Shown piece by piece: positions 17,441-26,962 of a DNA stretch of 40,783 bases. Numbering within the stretch: position 1 is the stretch's first letter; every line of letters begins with the position of its first letter. Both the position numbers and the translations under genes were made by a program. This stretch comes from DATGFK01 sp040007395 (GTDB lineage Bacteria; Chloroflexota; Anaerolineae; Aggregatilineales; UBA2796): contig JBDTVG010000047.1 of the NCBI GenBank assembly GCA_040007395.1, positions 1 to 40,783 on the forward strand, written 5' to 3'. Below the pieces are notes generated by a model. That model worked only from the letters and a program-made list of their open reading frames with translations, had not been told where the DNA came from and searched no databases.

Positions 17441-18049
17441 TTATTGGATTTTAGTAATAAGCAAAATGCCTGAAGCCCACATCAACGCTACACTGCAAAT
17501 ATAGTGACGGCTTTCAATTTCGGCAATGAATTGATCCACATTGGATTGATGACTTTCAGGCCAATTTACCTGCGGCAGCAAGTCATCGACAACATAAAAG
17601 CCACCGGTTTTCAGGCTGTTCAGGACTTCATCCAGTAAATAAAACTTGCCGGGGAAACTATCCACAAAGATAAAGTCGAACTGTTCCGCACCAAGTGCTT
17701 GAATAAACGGTTCGGCATCACCATTCACAAACTGAACGCGCAAATCATCCCCTAAATATCGTTTTGCAATCTCAAACACTTGAGGGTTCTTCTCAATACT
17801 CGTCAAACGGGATTGTGCATCCATGCCGTCTAAGATCCAGCAGGTGCCAATGCCTGTGCCTGTGCCAATTTCTAAAAACTCACCGTTGGGTTTTGAAGCT
17901 GCTAGCGTTCGCAACAAAGCACCTGTAAGTGGTTCGCTTGCCATTGTGAAGCCATAGTCGTCTATCGCCCGTTGAATGTCAGCCAATAGAGCAGGCGGTT
18001 TTACGTTACTGTTAATCGGCACTATTTTCGCTGCTCCCTGCGTCGTCAC
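17441..18049 (-). CDS. SAM-dependent O-methyltransferase-like protein
   Basis: A class I SAM-dependent methyltransferase of about 200 residues. Motif I is FLEIGTGTGIGTCWIL (about residues 55-70), followed by acidic motif II in LTSIEKNP, then FVNGDAEPF and FDFIFVDSFPGKFYLLDEVL. This resembles the catechol/caffeoyl-CoA O-methyltransferase group. The substrate cannot be told from sequence. The GTG at 18049 overlaps the kptA coding region by 38 bases and has no Shine-Dalgarno; a second GTG at 18022 with GGGAG upstream would reduce the overlap to 11 bases. Translation is likely coupled to kptA. Confidence 0.85.
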   Translation of the reverse strand: MTTQGAAKIVPINSNVKPPALLADIQRAIDDYGFTMASEPLTGALLRTLAASKPNGEFLEIGTGTGIGTCWILDGMDAQSRLTSIEKNPQVFEIAKRYLGDDLRVQFVNGDAEPFIQALGAEQFDFIFVDSFPGKFYLLDEVLNSLKTGGFYVVDDLLPQVNWPESHQSNVDQFIAEIESRHYICSVALMWASGILLITKIQ

Positions 18050-18593
18050 TGAGGTTTAGCAAATACGTAGTGGGAACATGTTCGACCAGCCAAACACCAT
18101 TACTGGAACGGTAAAAGAGATAGCCCTCAGCGTGCATTTGTCTGGCATCGATATGAAAAACAAAAGGCACTCCGTGTCGGCTTCCCACATTAACCGCTGT
18201 TTCGACATCAGCCGACAGATGGACATGATGGCGACTCATCTTTGAAATCCCCTGCTGACGAATTGCCTCTATCGAAGCACGCCCTGTACCATGATACAAG
18301 ACATCAGGTGGCGCACTTGGCGCTAACTGTAGATCGACCTCTGTGCTGTGCCCTTGATTGGCGCGAATCAGCATTCCGGTTGGGTCGAAGGAAAAGCGCT
18401 GCTTGTTATTCTTTGCAACCACTTCGTCAAGTTCGGCTCTGGAAAGCGCAAAGTTGCGTTCTCGACAAGCATTTAGCAGCGCATCAACAGGAACCCAGCC
18501 ACCGGGCGACAAGGTTAAGCCCAATTGCTCCGGTTCGTGACGAAGGTACTTTGCTAAAAACTTGCTAATTTTGACCAACCGCTTTTCATCCAT
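18012..18593 (-). CDS. kptA: RNA 2'-phosphotransferase (Tpt1/KptA family)
   Basis: A 193-residue KptA/Tpt1 protein. The family transfers an internal RNA 2'-phosphate to NAD, giving ADP-ribose cyclic phosphate. Visible signatures: KFLAKYLRHEPEQLGL and GGWVPVDALL in the N-terminal lobe, then VLYHGTG, the catalytic-type RHHVHLS and VFHIDARQMHAEGYLFYRS...GVWLVEHVP in the NAD-binding lobe. An in-frame TTG at 18602 would add three residues; the ATG at 18593 is preferred. In bacteria the physiological RNA target is unknown because no splicing of the eukaryotic kind exists. It shares an overlap with the methyltransferase gene downstream. Confidence 0.92.
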   Translation of the reverse strand: MDEKRLVKISKFLAKYLRHEPEQLGLTLSPGGWVPVDALLNACRERNFALSRAELDEVVAKNNKQRFSFDPTGMLIRANQGHSTEVDLQLAPSAPPDVLYHGTGRASIEAIRQQGISKMSRHHVHLSADVETAVNVGSRHGVPFVFHIDARQMHAEGYLFYRSSNGVWLVEHVPTTYLLNLSDDAGSSENSAD

Positions 18594-18626
18594 ACAACAC
18601 AATTCATCCTGACTTGCGATTAGCCA

Positions 18627-20030
18627 TCAAGGACTGGGTATCGCACTTGTCAAACTTTGCTTACGACTCAAATAGTAGTAGGCAACGACTAGGGTATAGC
18701 TTGAAAACAAGAATAACAAGGGATCAGTTGGCGCACGATAGCGAGTTGCTGGAACAATGATTACATAGACGAGCGTCATACTAATTTGGATAAACCACAA
18801 TAAGGATACGTCTCGCCAAAATCGCCTTGTCATGACAATACCAACCAAGGCTAATATCAATAGACCGCCAAAATAGAGGCTGTGAATGCCGCGCCCGATC
18901 TGATCGAATAACGGTTGCGAATAGACCGTCGAAGGATCGTTCAAAGGTACTCCGGCAACGACTACATTCCCCTGAGAATCGTTATTTAGTGTGGGAAGTC
19001 CCGCATAATTCTCGATCAATTCCGCTGTCGGCTGGCGTGTTGGGAAAACATCGATGCTCCAATAGGCCAAGAACTTAACCCATAATAGTTCAGGGATCTT
19101 ATACGGGTTTTCTCTTAGATAAGCGATGCCAAGTTCCTGTTGTTTACTGTTCTTCTGGAAATCATTAAGTCCGTTGACTGAGGCAGGCAACGCCCCAACC
19201 CAGTGCGTGTGATAGCCAGCTTTGAAGAAGGGAACAGTATAGGGACTGTTGCCTATCCAAAAATTGCCCCCTGCATTCGTCGTCACAGCCACAAATGCTC
19301 CGTACAAATTATAGTTGCGAACTGTCCAAGGAATAAGAACTAAGATGCTCACGACGGCGACTGGTAACAAGCGTATAAGCGTTTGCCAGAAACTGAGCCG
19401 GAATAGGAACCAGATGCCTACGAACAGCGCAAAGGGCGCGATCACAGCGCGTGACAGTGATCCCACACCCAGCAGTAATCCACCCAAAATAGACAAGGCC
19501 AATGTCCGTCTATTAAAGTTTTGTTGTTCTCGCAGCAGTACGACCGCAAGCATGAAGGCATAGAGCAGCAGCATAAAGATGGGCGTATCGGTGATAGTGA
19601 GATTTTGAAAAATCAGGTAGGGATATACGGCATACAAAAAACATGCCAATAAGGCTACAGGTCGTCCTAATGGCATGATCCGTTTACCTATTTGATATAG
19701 CAGCACAATAGACAAGCAATCCAGTAGAATTTGAAAGCAGCCAAGCTGAAAAGATCCTCGACCAAAAATAGCATAGAGGGTTGCCAGAGAATATGCGTAG
19801 AGTGGCGGGATAAGCGCATCCGGTTTGCCGGGCATAGCTCCGTATACGCCTGTTTGTAACACGTGCTGTGCGTAAGTATCATAGTCTCGAATTCCCTGAT
19901 AAACGCCTGTTTTTTCAAAGGCAAATACCGATGGCAAAGCGATTAGCACTGCCAAACGAACGGTAATCGCCAATACCAGAATCAATACAAGTGGTGAGGA
20001 CTTAATGCGCGTCCAGATCATATGGTGCAA
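18627..20030 (-). CDS. GT39-like integral membrane glycosyltransferase
   Basis: A 467-residue polytopic membrane protein with about ten hydrophobic segments. The first is VLILVLAITVRLAVLIAL, followed by an extracytoplasmic loop carrying the acidic RDYDTYAQHVL motif. This is the DE/DY-type layout of the PMT/ArnT (GT39) superfamily, which transfers sugars from polyprenyl phosphate carriers. Acceptor and sugar unknown. Starts at 20030 and at the ATG 20021 (residue 4) are both possible. Downstream of the Ser/Thr kinase gene with a 137-base gap, and before kptA with a 33-base gap. Confidence 0.86.
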   Translation of the reverse strand: MHHMIWTRIKSSPLVLILVLAITVRLAVLIALPSVFAFEKTGVYQGIRDYDTYAQHVLQTGVYGAMPGKPDALIPPLYAYSLATLYAIFGRGSFQLGCFQILLDCLSIVLLYQIGKRIMPLGRPVALLACFLYAVYPYLIFQNLTITDTPIFMLLLYAFMLAVVLLREQQNFNRRTLALSILGGLLLGVGSLSRAVIAPFALFVGIWFLFRLSFWQTLIRLLPVAVVSILVLIPWTVRNYNLYGAFVAVTTNAGGNFWIGNSPYTVPFFKAGYHTHWVGALPASVNGLNDFQKNSKQQELGIAYLRENPYKIPELLWVKFLAYWSIDVFPTRQPTAELIENYAGLPTLNNDSQGNVVVAGVPLNDPSTVYSQPLFDQIGRGIHSLYFGGLLILALVGIVMTRRFWRDVSLLWFIQISMTLVYVIIVPATRYRAPTDPLLFLFSSYTLVVAYYYLSRKQSLTSAIPSP

Positions 20031-20167
20031 CTTTCGTTTTTTTCGTGTGGGTCACAGTGAAGGGGTATATAAATAGCTTTGGGTGCTGTCGATAATCAAC
20101 ATTTGATAGTAGAGAATAGAATATTGCGGTAGTTAATAGGCTATGACCCTTGATGAAATAAAAATCG

Positions 20168-23100
20168 CTAGCGCGTTTCCGGCGAGACATCGCGTAACTC
20201 AAGATCGTCGAAGTTGGCGACAGTGCCTTTGCTTACGCCAATCGCAATCGTTCCGCTGAGTAGTTGAGCATTGCTGGTCGAACCAAGCAAGCGTCCGTTG
20301 GCGAAAAACGCGACCTTGTTCTCATAACATACGATCAGCAGCCGTATCCAGTCGGGATCGGGGTTGTCGCTGATAGTGGGCAACCCACCCTGAAAAAAGA
20401 TGGGCTGTGAATCAGCCGTATAGCCTTTTGCCACAATGGTATAGGTGCCGTCCTCGGCGCGAGTCAGTTCGATCCGGTAGCCGTCGAGCGAAGTTTTGGA
20501 CGGCGAAACAGTCGTTCGCGCCGCAATCCATGCTGTACCCGCGTTGGGGATACGGACATCCGTCCGCAGATAGATGTCGCTGGTATCGTAGAAGTTGACT
20601 TTATCCTGCGCCAAACCGAATACATAGAACTCTTTGATGTAGCGCCACAATCGCCAAGGAGCGTTGTCCTGATATTGGAGTTCCAGATAGTTCGGGTGCT
20701 TGGGGTCTGCTGGGTTGGAGATAAACTTACCGGGTGCGTTGGTTCCACCCTCCCACCAATCTTTGGTGCGGAAGGGGTCGTCAAAGCGCTCGTACCATTC
20801 ACTAAGCAGCGTTTGCGGTGAACGGGCTTCAACAGCCTTGATCTTATCGATGGCCCACGTTGCATCTTCGGTGATGCCCACCGTCGTTTCAGCGAACAGA
20901 CAATCATCGATACGCAAGTTCTGTTCGCCCGAAGGGGTGGTGAAGCTGATATTGCCCGCGGGCAGTGGGTTCTTCATCGTTTCTTCAATGGAGTTACGCG
21001 CCGTGTAAATCCTCAGCTTGTCATTGATCGTTTCTACGCCCAGATCGAAAAAGTCAGCGCGCCCATAGAAGTTGGGATAACTCCACTGTTGCATAGGCTT
21101 ACCCGTGCCATCAAGTTGGCTCACTTTGAGGTTGCCAGCAGCGAACTGGAACAGTAGTACACCGTCCTTACTGTCTCGGACACGCATATCAAAGCCGCCA
21201 ACGACTGCCCACACCCGGCACGACATACGCAAATTCTCAACAGGGGTATCACTGATCGGCCCAACAGTGACTTGTGGAGCCATATCGATATACCCGCCAC
21301 GCGGCCCACTGACAATCTTTGCTAGACTAGTGTCGGAGCGCTGCCATGTGCTAGGCCAATCGGCGGCTTGAAAGTGCTGGCTGGCGGGCAAGGGGCGCTG
21401 CACTTTGAGATTATCGAAGCGCACGCGGAAATTCTTGTTATACGACTGAAGCAGGATTGTCCCGCCACCAAGTGGATCGCCGGTGTCTTCGACGTTGAGG
21501 ATTAGCTTATGTTCCAGATAGACAAACACGCGAGTTTCACTTGACCAGACCTCAACCAAATTCCATGCACCATTGCGAATACTCGTATTGGAGATCTGAC
21601 CGACAATACGTTCATCAGCGATTTTGGTGGTATCGCCTGTCTTGCCGCGCTTGATATAGACACGCCCAACGCCCCACTCAAGCACATAGTAGCCGTTGTC
21701 GCTGTGCCGGAAGACCACACGACCGAGGCTGTTGGTTGCATCCAGATTGATAGCAAGCGAAAGCAGCAAGTTAGTCAGCGAAGGATCAGCCCATTCTGGC
21801 GTTTTGCCGCGCAAAATTAGCGCTGGACTGCGATAGTCGCCCGAAGCCACTAGTGAAACATTGCCGCTGTCCGTCAATAATTTCCAAGCTGCCGGATCGT
21901 AGTCCCAATCCTCAAGCGCAGTTGGGCTTTCCATATCGTTGAGATAAGGCATTTTACCGACCGTTACCGGAATCTGCGGCTGCACCAGTGGCTCAGCGGT
22001 GGGTACAACCGCAACTGCTGTAGGTGGTATAGGGGTCGGTGGAATGGGCGTTGCCGTCGGTGGGATAGGTGTGGCGGTTGGTGGCACAGGTGTTGCCGTT
22101 GGCGGGATAGGTGTGGCGGTTGGCAGCACAGGCGTTTTGGTGTCCGTGGGGGGGATTGGCGTGCGCGTGGGCACTGCCGCCAACTTGGTTGGCGGGACAG
22201 CCGTGTCGGTTGGTGGTACAGATGTTTTGGTATCAGTCGGCACTTTAGTATCGGTTGGTGGTACAGGTGTTTTGGTATCCGTGGGGAGGAGTGGCGTGCG
22301 TGTTTCAGTCAAGGTTGGGGCAAGAGTCGGCGTGGACGTGACCGAAGGTCGATAGGTTTCTGTCATTGTAGCGTTGAGTGCCGCCAAAGCGCGTTGCGCG
22401 TTATCGGTTTGCGCTACCGCTACAAAAGTTGCTGTCAGATCACTATTGTTACGGTTGCTTACAAAGAGCAGTACCCCACCCAACAAAAGCAGCAGCAGAA
22501 TCACAATACCAGCGCCCGCGAATGCCCCCTGAATCGCAGAACGTGGAATCGGCTGTGTGCCGCTAATCGGCGCGCCTGTTGCGCCCGTCCCGCCCGATCT
22601 ACCGCCACCCAACGCGGGGCCGGGGATGGGAATCACAGGGGGAGGTGCGGCAGCAGCAGCATCCTGACGCTGCTGCTCAAGGTCATTAATCGTCTGTGCA
22701 GCGACAGCTTGTAATCGAACAGGGGTTGCATCTCGTACATTGGATGTGCCTAATGCGGTTGTCAAGGCACGTGATAACTCGGCTCCTGTCGCGAACCGAT
22801 CCTCAGGCGCTTTCGCCATCGCCCGTTCGATCACCAGATTGATGGCAGCGGGCAGATTGGGATTGCTCAGGCTCGCACGCGGAACAGGATCGTTGATGTG
22901 GCGAAGAATAACCGCCATCGGTGTTTCTGCACGATAGGGTACTTCACCGACCAGCATTTCATAGAGCATTACGCCAAGCGAGTAAATGTCGGCTCGCCCG
23001 TCGATAGGCATTCCTAGTCCCTGTTCGGGAGCCATATAACCGGGAGTCCCGATTGCCATGCCGCTTCCGGTTAACCCTTCACCGCCTTCGACCATGCGGG

Positions 23101-23557
23101 CGATGCCGAAGTCGGTCAGGAAAGCGTTGCCATCGGCATCCACCATAATATTCGAGGGTTTGATGTCGCGGTGAACCACGCCCTGACGGTGCGCGTAGTC
23201 GAGTGCCGCACTGACGTGGGACATCAGGTAGGCTACCTCGGTATAGGGCAGTTGTTCACGCTCCAGAATGTCCTTGAGCGTGCCACTGGGTAGGTAGCGC
23301 ATCACGATATAGGGCGGATCGTTTTTACCGTCGTAATCGTAGACGGGTAGGATGTGCGGATGTTCTAGTTTAGCGACAAGACGGGCTTCGCGAGTGAAGC
23401 GATCCAGCGCCTTGCTGTCCATCGAGACAGAGCGATGGATGACTTTTACGGCAACAAAACGGTCAACATTTGGCTGATACGCCCGGTAGACCGTTGCCAT
23501 CCCACCACGTCCAACCTCTTCCAGAAGCTCATAGGGGCCGAGTCTGCTGCCGATCAT
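20168..23557 (-). CDS. Receptor-like Ser/Thr protein kinase with external sandwich domains
   Basis: A 1129-residue Hanks-type kinase. The kinase domain covers about residues 7-270, with the Gly loop GRGGMATVY, Lys38 in VAVKVI, HRDIKPSN (Asp131, Lys133, Asn136) and the Asp149 DFG. All catalytic residues are present, so it should be active. One membrane segment lies at about 343-366. A Pro/Thr linker of about 125 residues (PTDTKTPVPPTDT type) follows. The outer half has at least two repeated beta-sandwich regions (FRVRFDNLKVQRPL, FDDLELRD and similar), of the kind found in LamG or DUF1080 sugar-binding domains. It may sense polysaccharide or peptidoglycan outside and phosphorylate targets inside; that is inference. 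Confidence 0.93.
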   Translation of the reverse strand: MIGSRLGPYELLEEVGRGGMATVYRAYQPNVDRFVAVKVIHRSVSMDSKALDRFTREARLVAKLEHPHILPVYDYDGKNDPPYIVMRYLPSGTLKDILEREQLPYTEVAYLMSHVSAALDYAHRQGVVHRDIKPSNIMVDADGNAFLTDFGIARMVEGGEGLTGSGMAIGTPGYMAPEQGLGMPIDGRADIYSLGVMLYEMLVGEVPYRAETPMAVILRHINDPVPRASLSNPNLPAAINLVIERAMAKAPEDRFATGAELSRALTTALGTSNVRDATPVRLQAVAAQTINDLEQQRQDAAAAAPPPVIPIPGPALGGGRSGGTGATGAPISGTQPIPRSAIQGAFAGAGIVILLLLLLGGVLLFVSNRNNSDLTATFVAVAQTDNAQRALAALNATMTETYRPSVTSTPTLAPTLTETRTPLLPTDTKTPVPPTDTKVPTDTKTSVPPTDTAVPPTKLAAVPTRTPIPPTDTKTPVLPTATPIPPTATPVPPTATPIPPTATPIPPTPIPPTAVAVVPTAEPLVQPQIPVTVGKMPYLNDMESPTALEDWDYDPAAWKLLTDSGNVSLVASGDYRSPALILRGKTPEWADPSLTNLLLSLAINLDATNSLGRVVFRHSDNGYYVLEWGVGRVYIKRGKTGDTTKIADERIVGQISNTSIRNGAWNLVEVWSSETRVFVYLEHKLILNVEDTGDPLGGGTILLQSYNKNFRVRFDNLKVQRPLPASQHFQAADWPSTWQRSDTSLAKIVSGPRGGYIDMAPQVTVGPISDTPVENLRMSCRVWAVVGGFDMRVRDSKDGVLLFQFAAGNLKVSQLDGTGKPMQQWSYPNFYGRADFFDLGVETINDKLRIYTARNSIEETMKNPLPAGNISFTTPSGEQNLRIDDCLFAETTVGITEDATWAIDKIKAVEARSPQTLLSEWYERFDDPFRTKDWWEGGTNAPGKFISNPADPKHPNYLELQYQDNAPWRLWRYIKEFYVFGLAQDKVNFYDTSDIYLRTDVRIPNAGTAWIAARTTVSPSKTSLDGYRIELTRAEDGTYTIVAKGYTADSQPIFFQGGLPTISDNPDPDWIRLLIVCYENKVAFFANGRLLGSTSNAQLLSGTIAIGVSKGTVANFDDLELRDVSPETR
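21970..22345 (-). repeat. Pro/Thr-codon repeat tract inside the kinase gene
   Basis: Imperfect direct repeats of short units coding for PPTATPI, PTDTKTPV and the like span about 125 codons of the kinase gene. On the plus strand they appear as GGTGGxxCxGGTGT-type reiterations. They make the extracellular linker and are probably variable in length between strains. Confidence 0.8.
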
Positions 23558-23827
23558 GGCCTTCTAAATCCAGTTTATAGTGTTGCAGGCGCGTTTATGG
23601 AATGCAGCCGCAAACGGGTAATGTCGGGCATTCTAGCACAGCCGAGGAATGTTCGCGAACTTTGCAATATAGCCAATGCGCTACGAGCGATAAGTCCTCT
23701 AACAACGCATTTGTGCTTTCTATCATGCAAAATAAGGATCTATGTCACTGAATACTAAAACAATCAAGTGGTTTACTGTGCATCATACAGGTCTAAATAA
23801 TCAATACAACTGAATGGAGCGAAGACA

Positions 23828-24067
23828 ATGACGCTCGAAAAATATCTGCAACTGAAGATCGATGCGCTGGCGGCGAAAATTGCCAGCGAAGCACCCATGG
23901 ATTCATGTCCTGAGTGTAATCTATGCGAGGGGCAGCTTGTCTATGTTAAAGATACCGATGCAAATGCTTTCTGGTATCAATGTAAAGCCTGTGGGACTCG
24001 CTGGTCAGCAGAGCGTCTGGAAATTGATCCTGACGGCAAATTCCTGTTGGTTGAGTGGGCAGACTAA
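23828..24067 (+). CDS. Small zinc-ribbon-like protein
   Basis: A 79-residue hydrophilic protein. It has one amphipathic helix (LEKYLQLKIDALAAKIAS), then Cys residues in CPECNLC and CKACGTRW that could bind one zinc, with an intervening beta hairpin (GQLVYVKDTDANAFWYQ). It ends FLLVEWAD. The ATG at 23828 has GGAG about 9 bases upstream. Divergent from the Ser/Thr kinase gene, with 270 bases of shared intergenic space. Function unknown; the acidic, soluble fold resembles ribbon adaptors. Confidence 0.7.
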   Translation: MTLEKYLQLKIDALAAKIASEAPMDSCPECNLCEGQLVYVKDTDANAFWYQCKACGTRWSAERLEIDPDGKFLLVEWAD

Positions 24068-24112
24068 TCCTGTGGCTAGTGTAGGGGTAAACGGTAGAAC
24101 GCAACTCGCTTT

Positions 24113-25684
24113 CTAGGGAGCCTGATTATATTGGAAGCCTAATCCAGCAAGTACTTGTTCAGGGTTAATGGCTGTTCGAGGGATAATTACCAACAGGCGT
24201 GGTGTAGGTGTGAGTCGTTCATAGTCGATTTGGGCGGCGGTGAAGGCGCGATCAATAGGTGTATCTGTTTGTCCCGGCTGGATCAACTCTACATAGGCGA
24301 CACGATCCGCCTTTGTTACGGCCTCGAATATCTCTGGGAAGCGGAGTAGCCCATGTGCATAGACACGATCGTAATAGTCTGCGGCGAGAATACGTTCGTG
24401 TGTCTCAAACATCAGCACATGAGCGATTCCCACATCCGTCCAGATGTGAGTGATTCCGCGTGAGTCGAGCAGATCGATAAGCGGGTGCAGTGTGGCAGGC
24501 TGATCAATGTAATAGGGCGAAGCGAATGCGGGAGTTGGATCGATCCGCGCCACGCCAACAAGATTCAGCATTAGCACGGCAGCGACCATCGCTCCTGCAA
24601 TCCGCCTGATCCGCACAAGCAGTGCTAATCCAATCGGCAGAACGCTGTGCAGCATCAGTACGTAACGCCCAGTTGCATCGATGCCAAATGGATTTAACGC
24701 ATTGATACCAAAGCCACTGAAGATATACAGCGGCAAAAAGCAGATCACGAATACTGCCAATAGCCAACTATCACGCCGCTGACGTATAAAGACTAATTGT
24801 AGCAGTCCTACCCCGTAGACAATAACTAACGGCCACATCATCGGGCGGCTGAGGACATGCCACGCTGGATCGCCACTGACTAGTCGTGGGGCAAGATCCA
24901 CGATGAAGTTCTTAAGAATACGAGGCGAATTGAGTAGGGTGCTGCCACGTTCGCCGCCTAACAGAAATTTGAAGGTTGCCAATGGGTACTGGATGTTGTA
25001 AATCCAAAATGGCGAACTGCCCAAGAAAAAAAAGAGCGTGCCGATCCAACCATAATGCAGAATTTTACGGCGAAAACGCCACACAAGCACCAGCACCACC
25101 GGAACTGTATAGAACGCAATCAGCCATGAGATCCAGAATGCACACCCTACGATAAGGCCAAGCAGCGCCCAATCGCGGTGGGAGTGGCTGCTGCTATGCA
25201 GAATAGTCAGCGTAACAAGCAGCAAGAGATTGCCTAACACCAGTGTTTCGCTGGTTGCGCCCCATGCCTTGAGTCCCACAACGATTAGGTAGGTTGGCGC
25301 AAGTGCGGCAATGAACGCCGACAGCGTCCCGATGCGTTCACCAAATGACACCCGTGCGATCAAGCCTGTCGTGGCAACATACACTCCCGACAGCAGTAGC
25401 GGCACAAGCTTGAGAGTCGGATTATTGGCTCCGAACAATGCAAAGAATGGCACGAGTAAGTACGATTCGAGGGAGCCGAGATAAGGTTGCCCCGGCAGGA
25501 AGATCGCAAATTCGCCGTGCAGCAAGCGTGTAACTTGCAGGCCGACCATCGCCTCGTCATAGTCAATCCGCCAATTTGCGCCACGCAAGACCAACCAACG
25601 AACGAGGAGTCCCACCAACACCGCTGCCAGAAGGGATAATTGAAAGCGGCGCATTTGCCGGATCTGGCTAGTCGGCCTGATCAC
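24113..25684 (-). CDS. GT39-like membrane glycosyltransferase
   Basis: A 523-residue polytopic protein, about ten to twelve membrane segments. The first, LSLLAAVLVGLLVRWLVL, leads to an external loop with IDYDEAMVGL, the acidic DxxE-like motif of GT39/PMT-type enzymes, and GQPYLGSLESYLLVP. A soluble domain of about 120 residues closes the protein. It resembles the other glycosyltransferase at 18627-20030 in architecture but not closely in sequence. The ATG overlaps the stop codon of the upstream gene by four bases (ATGA), so the two genes are co-translated. Confidence 0.85.
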   Translation of the reverse strand: MIRPTSQIRQMRRFQLSLLAAVLVGLLVRWLVLRGANWRIDYDEAMVGLQVTRLLHGEFAIFLPGQPYLGSLESYLLVPFFALFGANNPTLKLVPLLLSGVYVATTGLIARVSFGERIGTLSAFIAALAPTYLIVVGLKAWGATSETLVLGNLLLLVTLTILHSSSHSHRDWALLGLIVGCAFWISWLIAFYTVPVVLVLVWRFRRKILHYGWIGTLFFFLGSSPFWIYNIQYPLATFKFLLGGERGSTLLNSPRILKNFIVDLAPRLVSGDPAWHVLSRPMMWPLVIVYGVGLLQLVFIRQRRDSWLLAVFVICFLPLYIFSGFGINALNPFGIDATGRYVLMLHSVLPIGLALLVRIRRIAGAMVAAVLMLNLVGVARIDPTPAFASPYYIDQPATLHPLIDLLDSRGITHIWTDVGIAHVLMFETHERILAADYYDRVYAHGLLRFPEIFEAVTKADRVAYVELIQPGQTDTPIDRAFTAAQIDYERLTPTPRLLVIIPRTAINPEQVLAGLGFQYNQAP

Positions 25685-26871
25685 TTGACAGTAAAATTAG
25701 CAGCAGCAACAGGTTTATCACTTTGCCCGACGAAAATTCGCAGTTGATAATTCCCCGGCTGGAACCCGCCTTCACGCCCGAAGAAGAAGTAGGCAGTGCC
25801 ATCCTGCAATTGACCCCACAGATAGCTGTTATCTTCGATCACACGGTTGTTCAAGAGGAGTTGTCGCCGCCACAAAACCCCGTGCTGCATCCCGCTGAAA
25901 TTGATGAAATAGTAGATGCGATTGAAACCCGCCTTGAACGAATCAGTAGGCGCGACTGGCCCATAATCCGGTGAAATCTGTACATCCAATGCGGTGATCG
26001 CCAACTTGAAATTGGCATTCGGAGTCACACTCGATTCAGGTGGAATCGCAGTGGTCGGCTCTGGGAGCAGCGTCTCACTTGGAGTCGGCGTGATGGTCGG
26101 TGTATCGCTTTGCAACGGTGGCGCGGTGAGCGTGATGGTATCCGTCTCCGTAGGTGTGAAAGTCAATGTGGTAGACAGTGCTTGTGTTGCTGGCAGCGTT
26201 GCCACTGCTGGTACTGTTGTGGCGGCTCTGATCGGAGTCGTAGCTACTGCCTGATCGCTGACCGCTGCGGTGGCAGCTTCCGTCGCGACTGGCGTATTTA
26301 CGACGGGCAGCTTCGCCTCGATGGTATGCGTTGCCGTGTAGGTCGGAATCTGTGTGGTAGGCAGAATTACGGATTGAAATATGGTGGGGGTGGCACTTTG
26401 CACAATTACTCGTGTGGGGTGTGACGTTGGCGATTGAATAGTAGGCGAATTAGTAATCAACGTCGGCGTTTTAGTGACAGTCAATTTCGTAGAGACTGGC
26501 GACGAAGTACGGGTCGCCGTTGAGGGCAGTATTGGTTGGGTTGTTGCCGTCGAATTCGATGGGGGCGTGAAGGTACTGATAGGCAGCAGCGTGTTGGTTG
26601 CGAGCAGCGCTTCGGCAATCGGCGCGGGACGCGGACTTATCAGCCCCGCAAGGCCGACAGTGCCACAGATCGCGCCAGAGCCAATGATAAGGATCACTGA
26701 CCAGACGAGGATTCGCCAGCCGCGTTGACCTGCATTGCGCCGCCGCCGCCAATACGCATCAGTGCGGCTTCGGCGGAAGTAGTACAACGAAAACAAAAAC
26801 AACACCAATGCCATCACGAACAAGCCTGCGGCAATCAAAGGAGCGCCAGTTTGTAATTGGTCTGGTGTCAT
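25681..26871 (-). CDS. Mucin-like one-TM protein with C-terminal beta domain
   Basis: A 396-residue protein with two N-terminal hydrophobic segments (about residues 13-32 and 51-77). It has a Ser/Thr/Pro-rich stretch of about 200 residues that is a likely O-glycosylation region. The C-terminal domain of about 110 residues (ITALDVQISPDYG...NYQLRIFVGQSDKPVAAANFTVK) looks like an Ig-like or ligand-binding beta sandwich. It overlaps the glycosyltransferase gene by four bases, so it could itself be that enzyme's acceptor; that is inference. Confidence 0.78.
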   Translation of the reverse strand: MTPDQLQTGAPLIAAGLFVMALVLFLFSLYYFRRSRTDAYWRRRRNAGQRGWRILVWSVILIIGSGAICGTVGLAGLISPRPAPIAEALLATNTLLPISTFTPPSNSTATTQPILPSTATRTSSPVSTKLTVTKTPTLITNSPTIQSPTSHPTRVIVQSATPTIFQSVILPTTQIPTYTATHTIEAKLPVVNTPVATEAATAAVSDQAVATTPIRAATTVPAVATLPATQALSTTLTFTPTETDTITLTAPPLQSDTPTITPTPSETLLPEPTTAIPPESSVTPNANFKLAITALDVQISPDYGPVAPTDSFKAGFNRIYYFINFSGMQHGVLWRRQLLLNNRVIEDNSYLWGQLQDGTAYFFFGREGGFQPGNYQLRIFVGQSDKPVAAANFTVK

Positions 26872-26962
26872 GCAACCTCAAGTAAATGAACTTTATATCT
26901 CTCGCCCGATGAGATTATAACACTCGCTGGGCGCTTCCAAACTTTTTGCTCGCCAAACCGCC

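Noticed and set aside
21970..22345. CRISPR-like repeats
   Set aside because: Repeats are short, in frame with the kinase, and give Pro/Thr peptide units without spacers.
21999..22355. Plus-strand frame rich in Gly-Val repeats
   Set aside because: It is the antisense shadow of the Pro/Thr repeats of the kinase linker and has no ribosome site.
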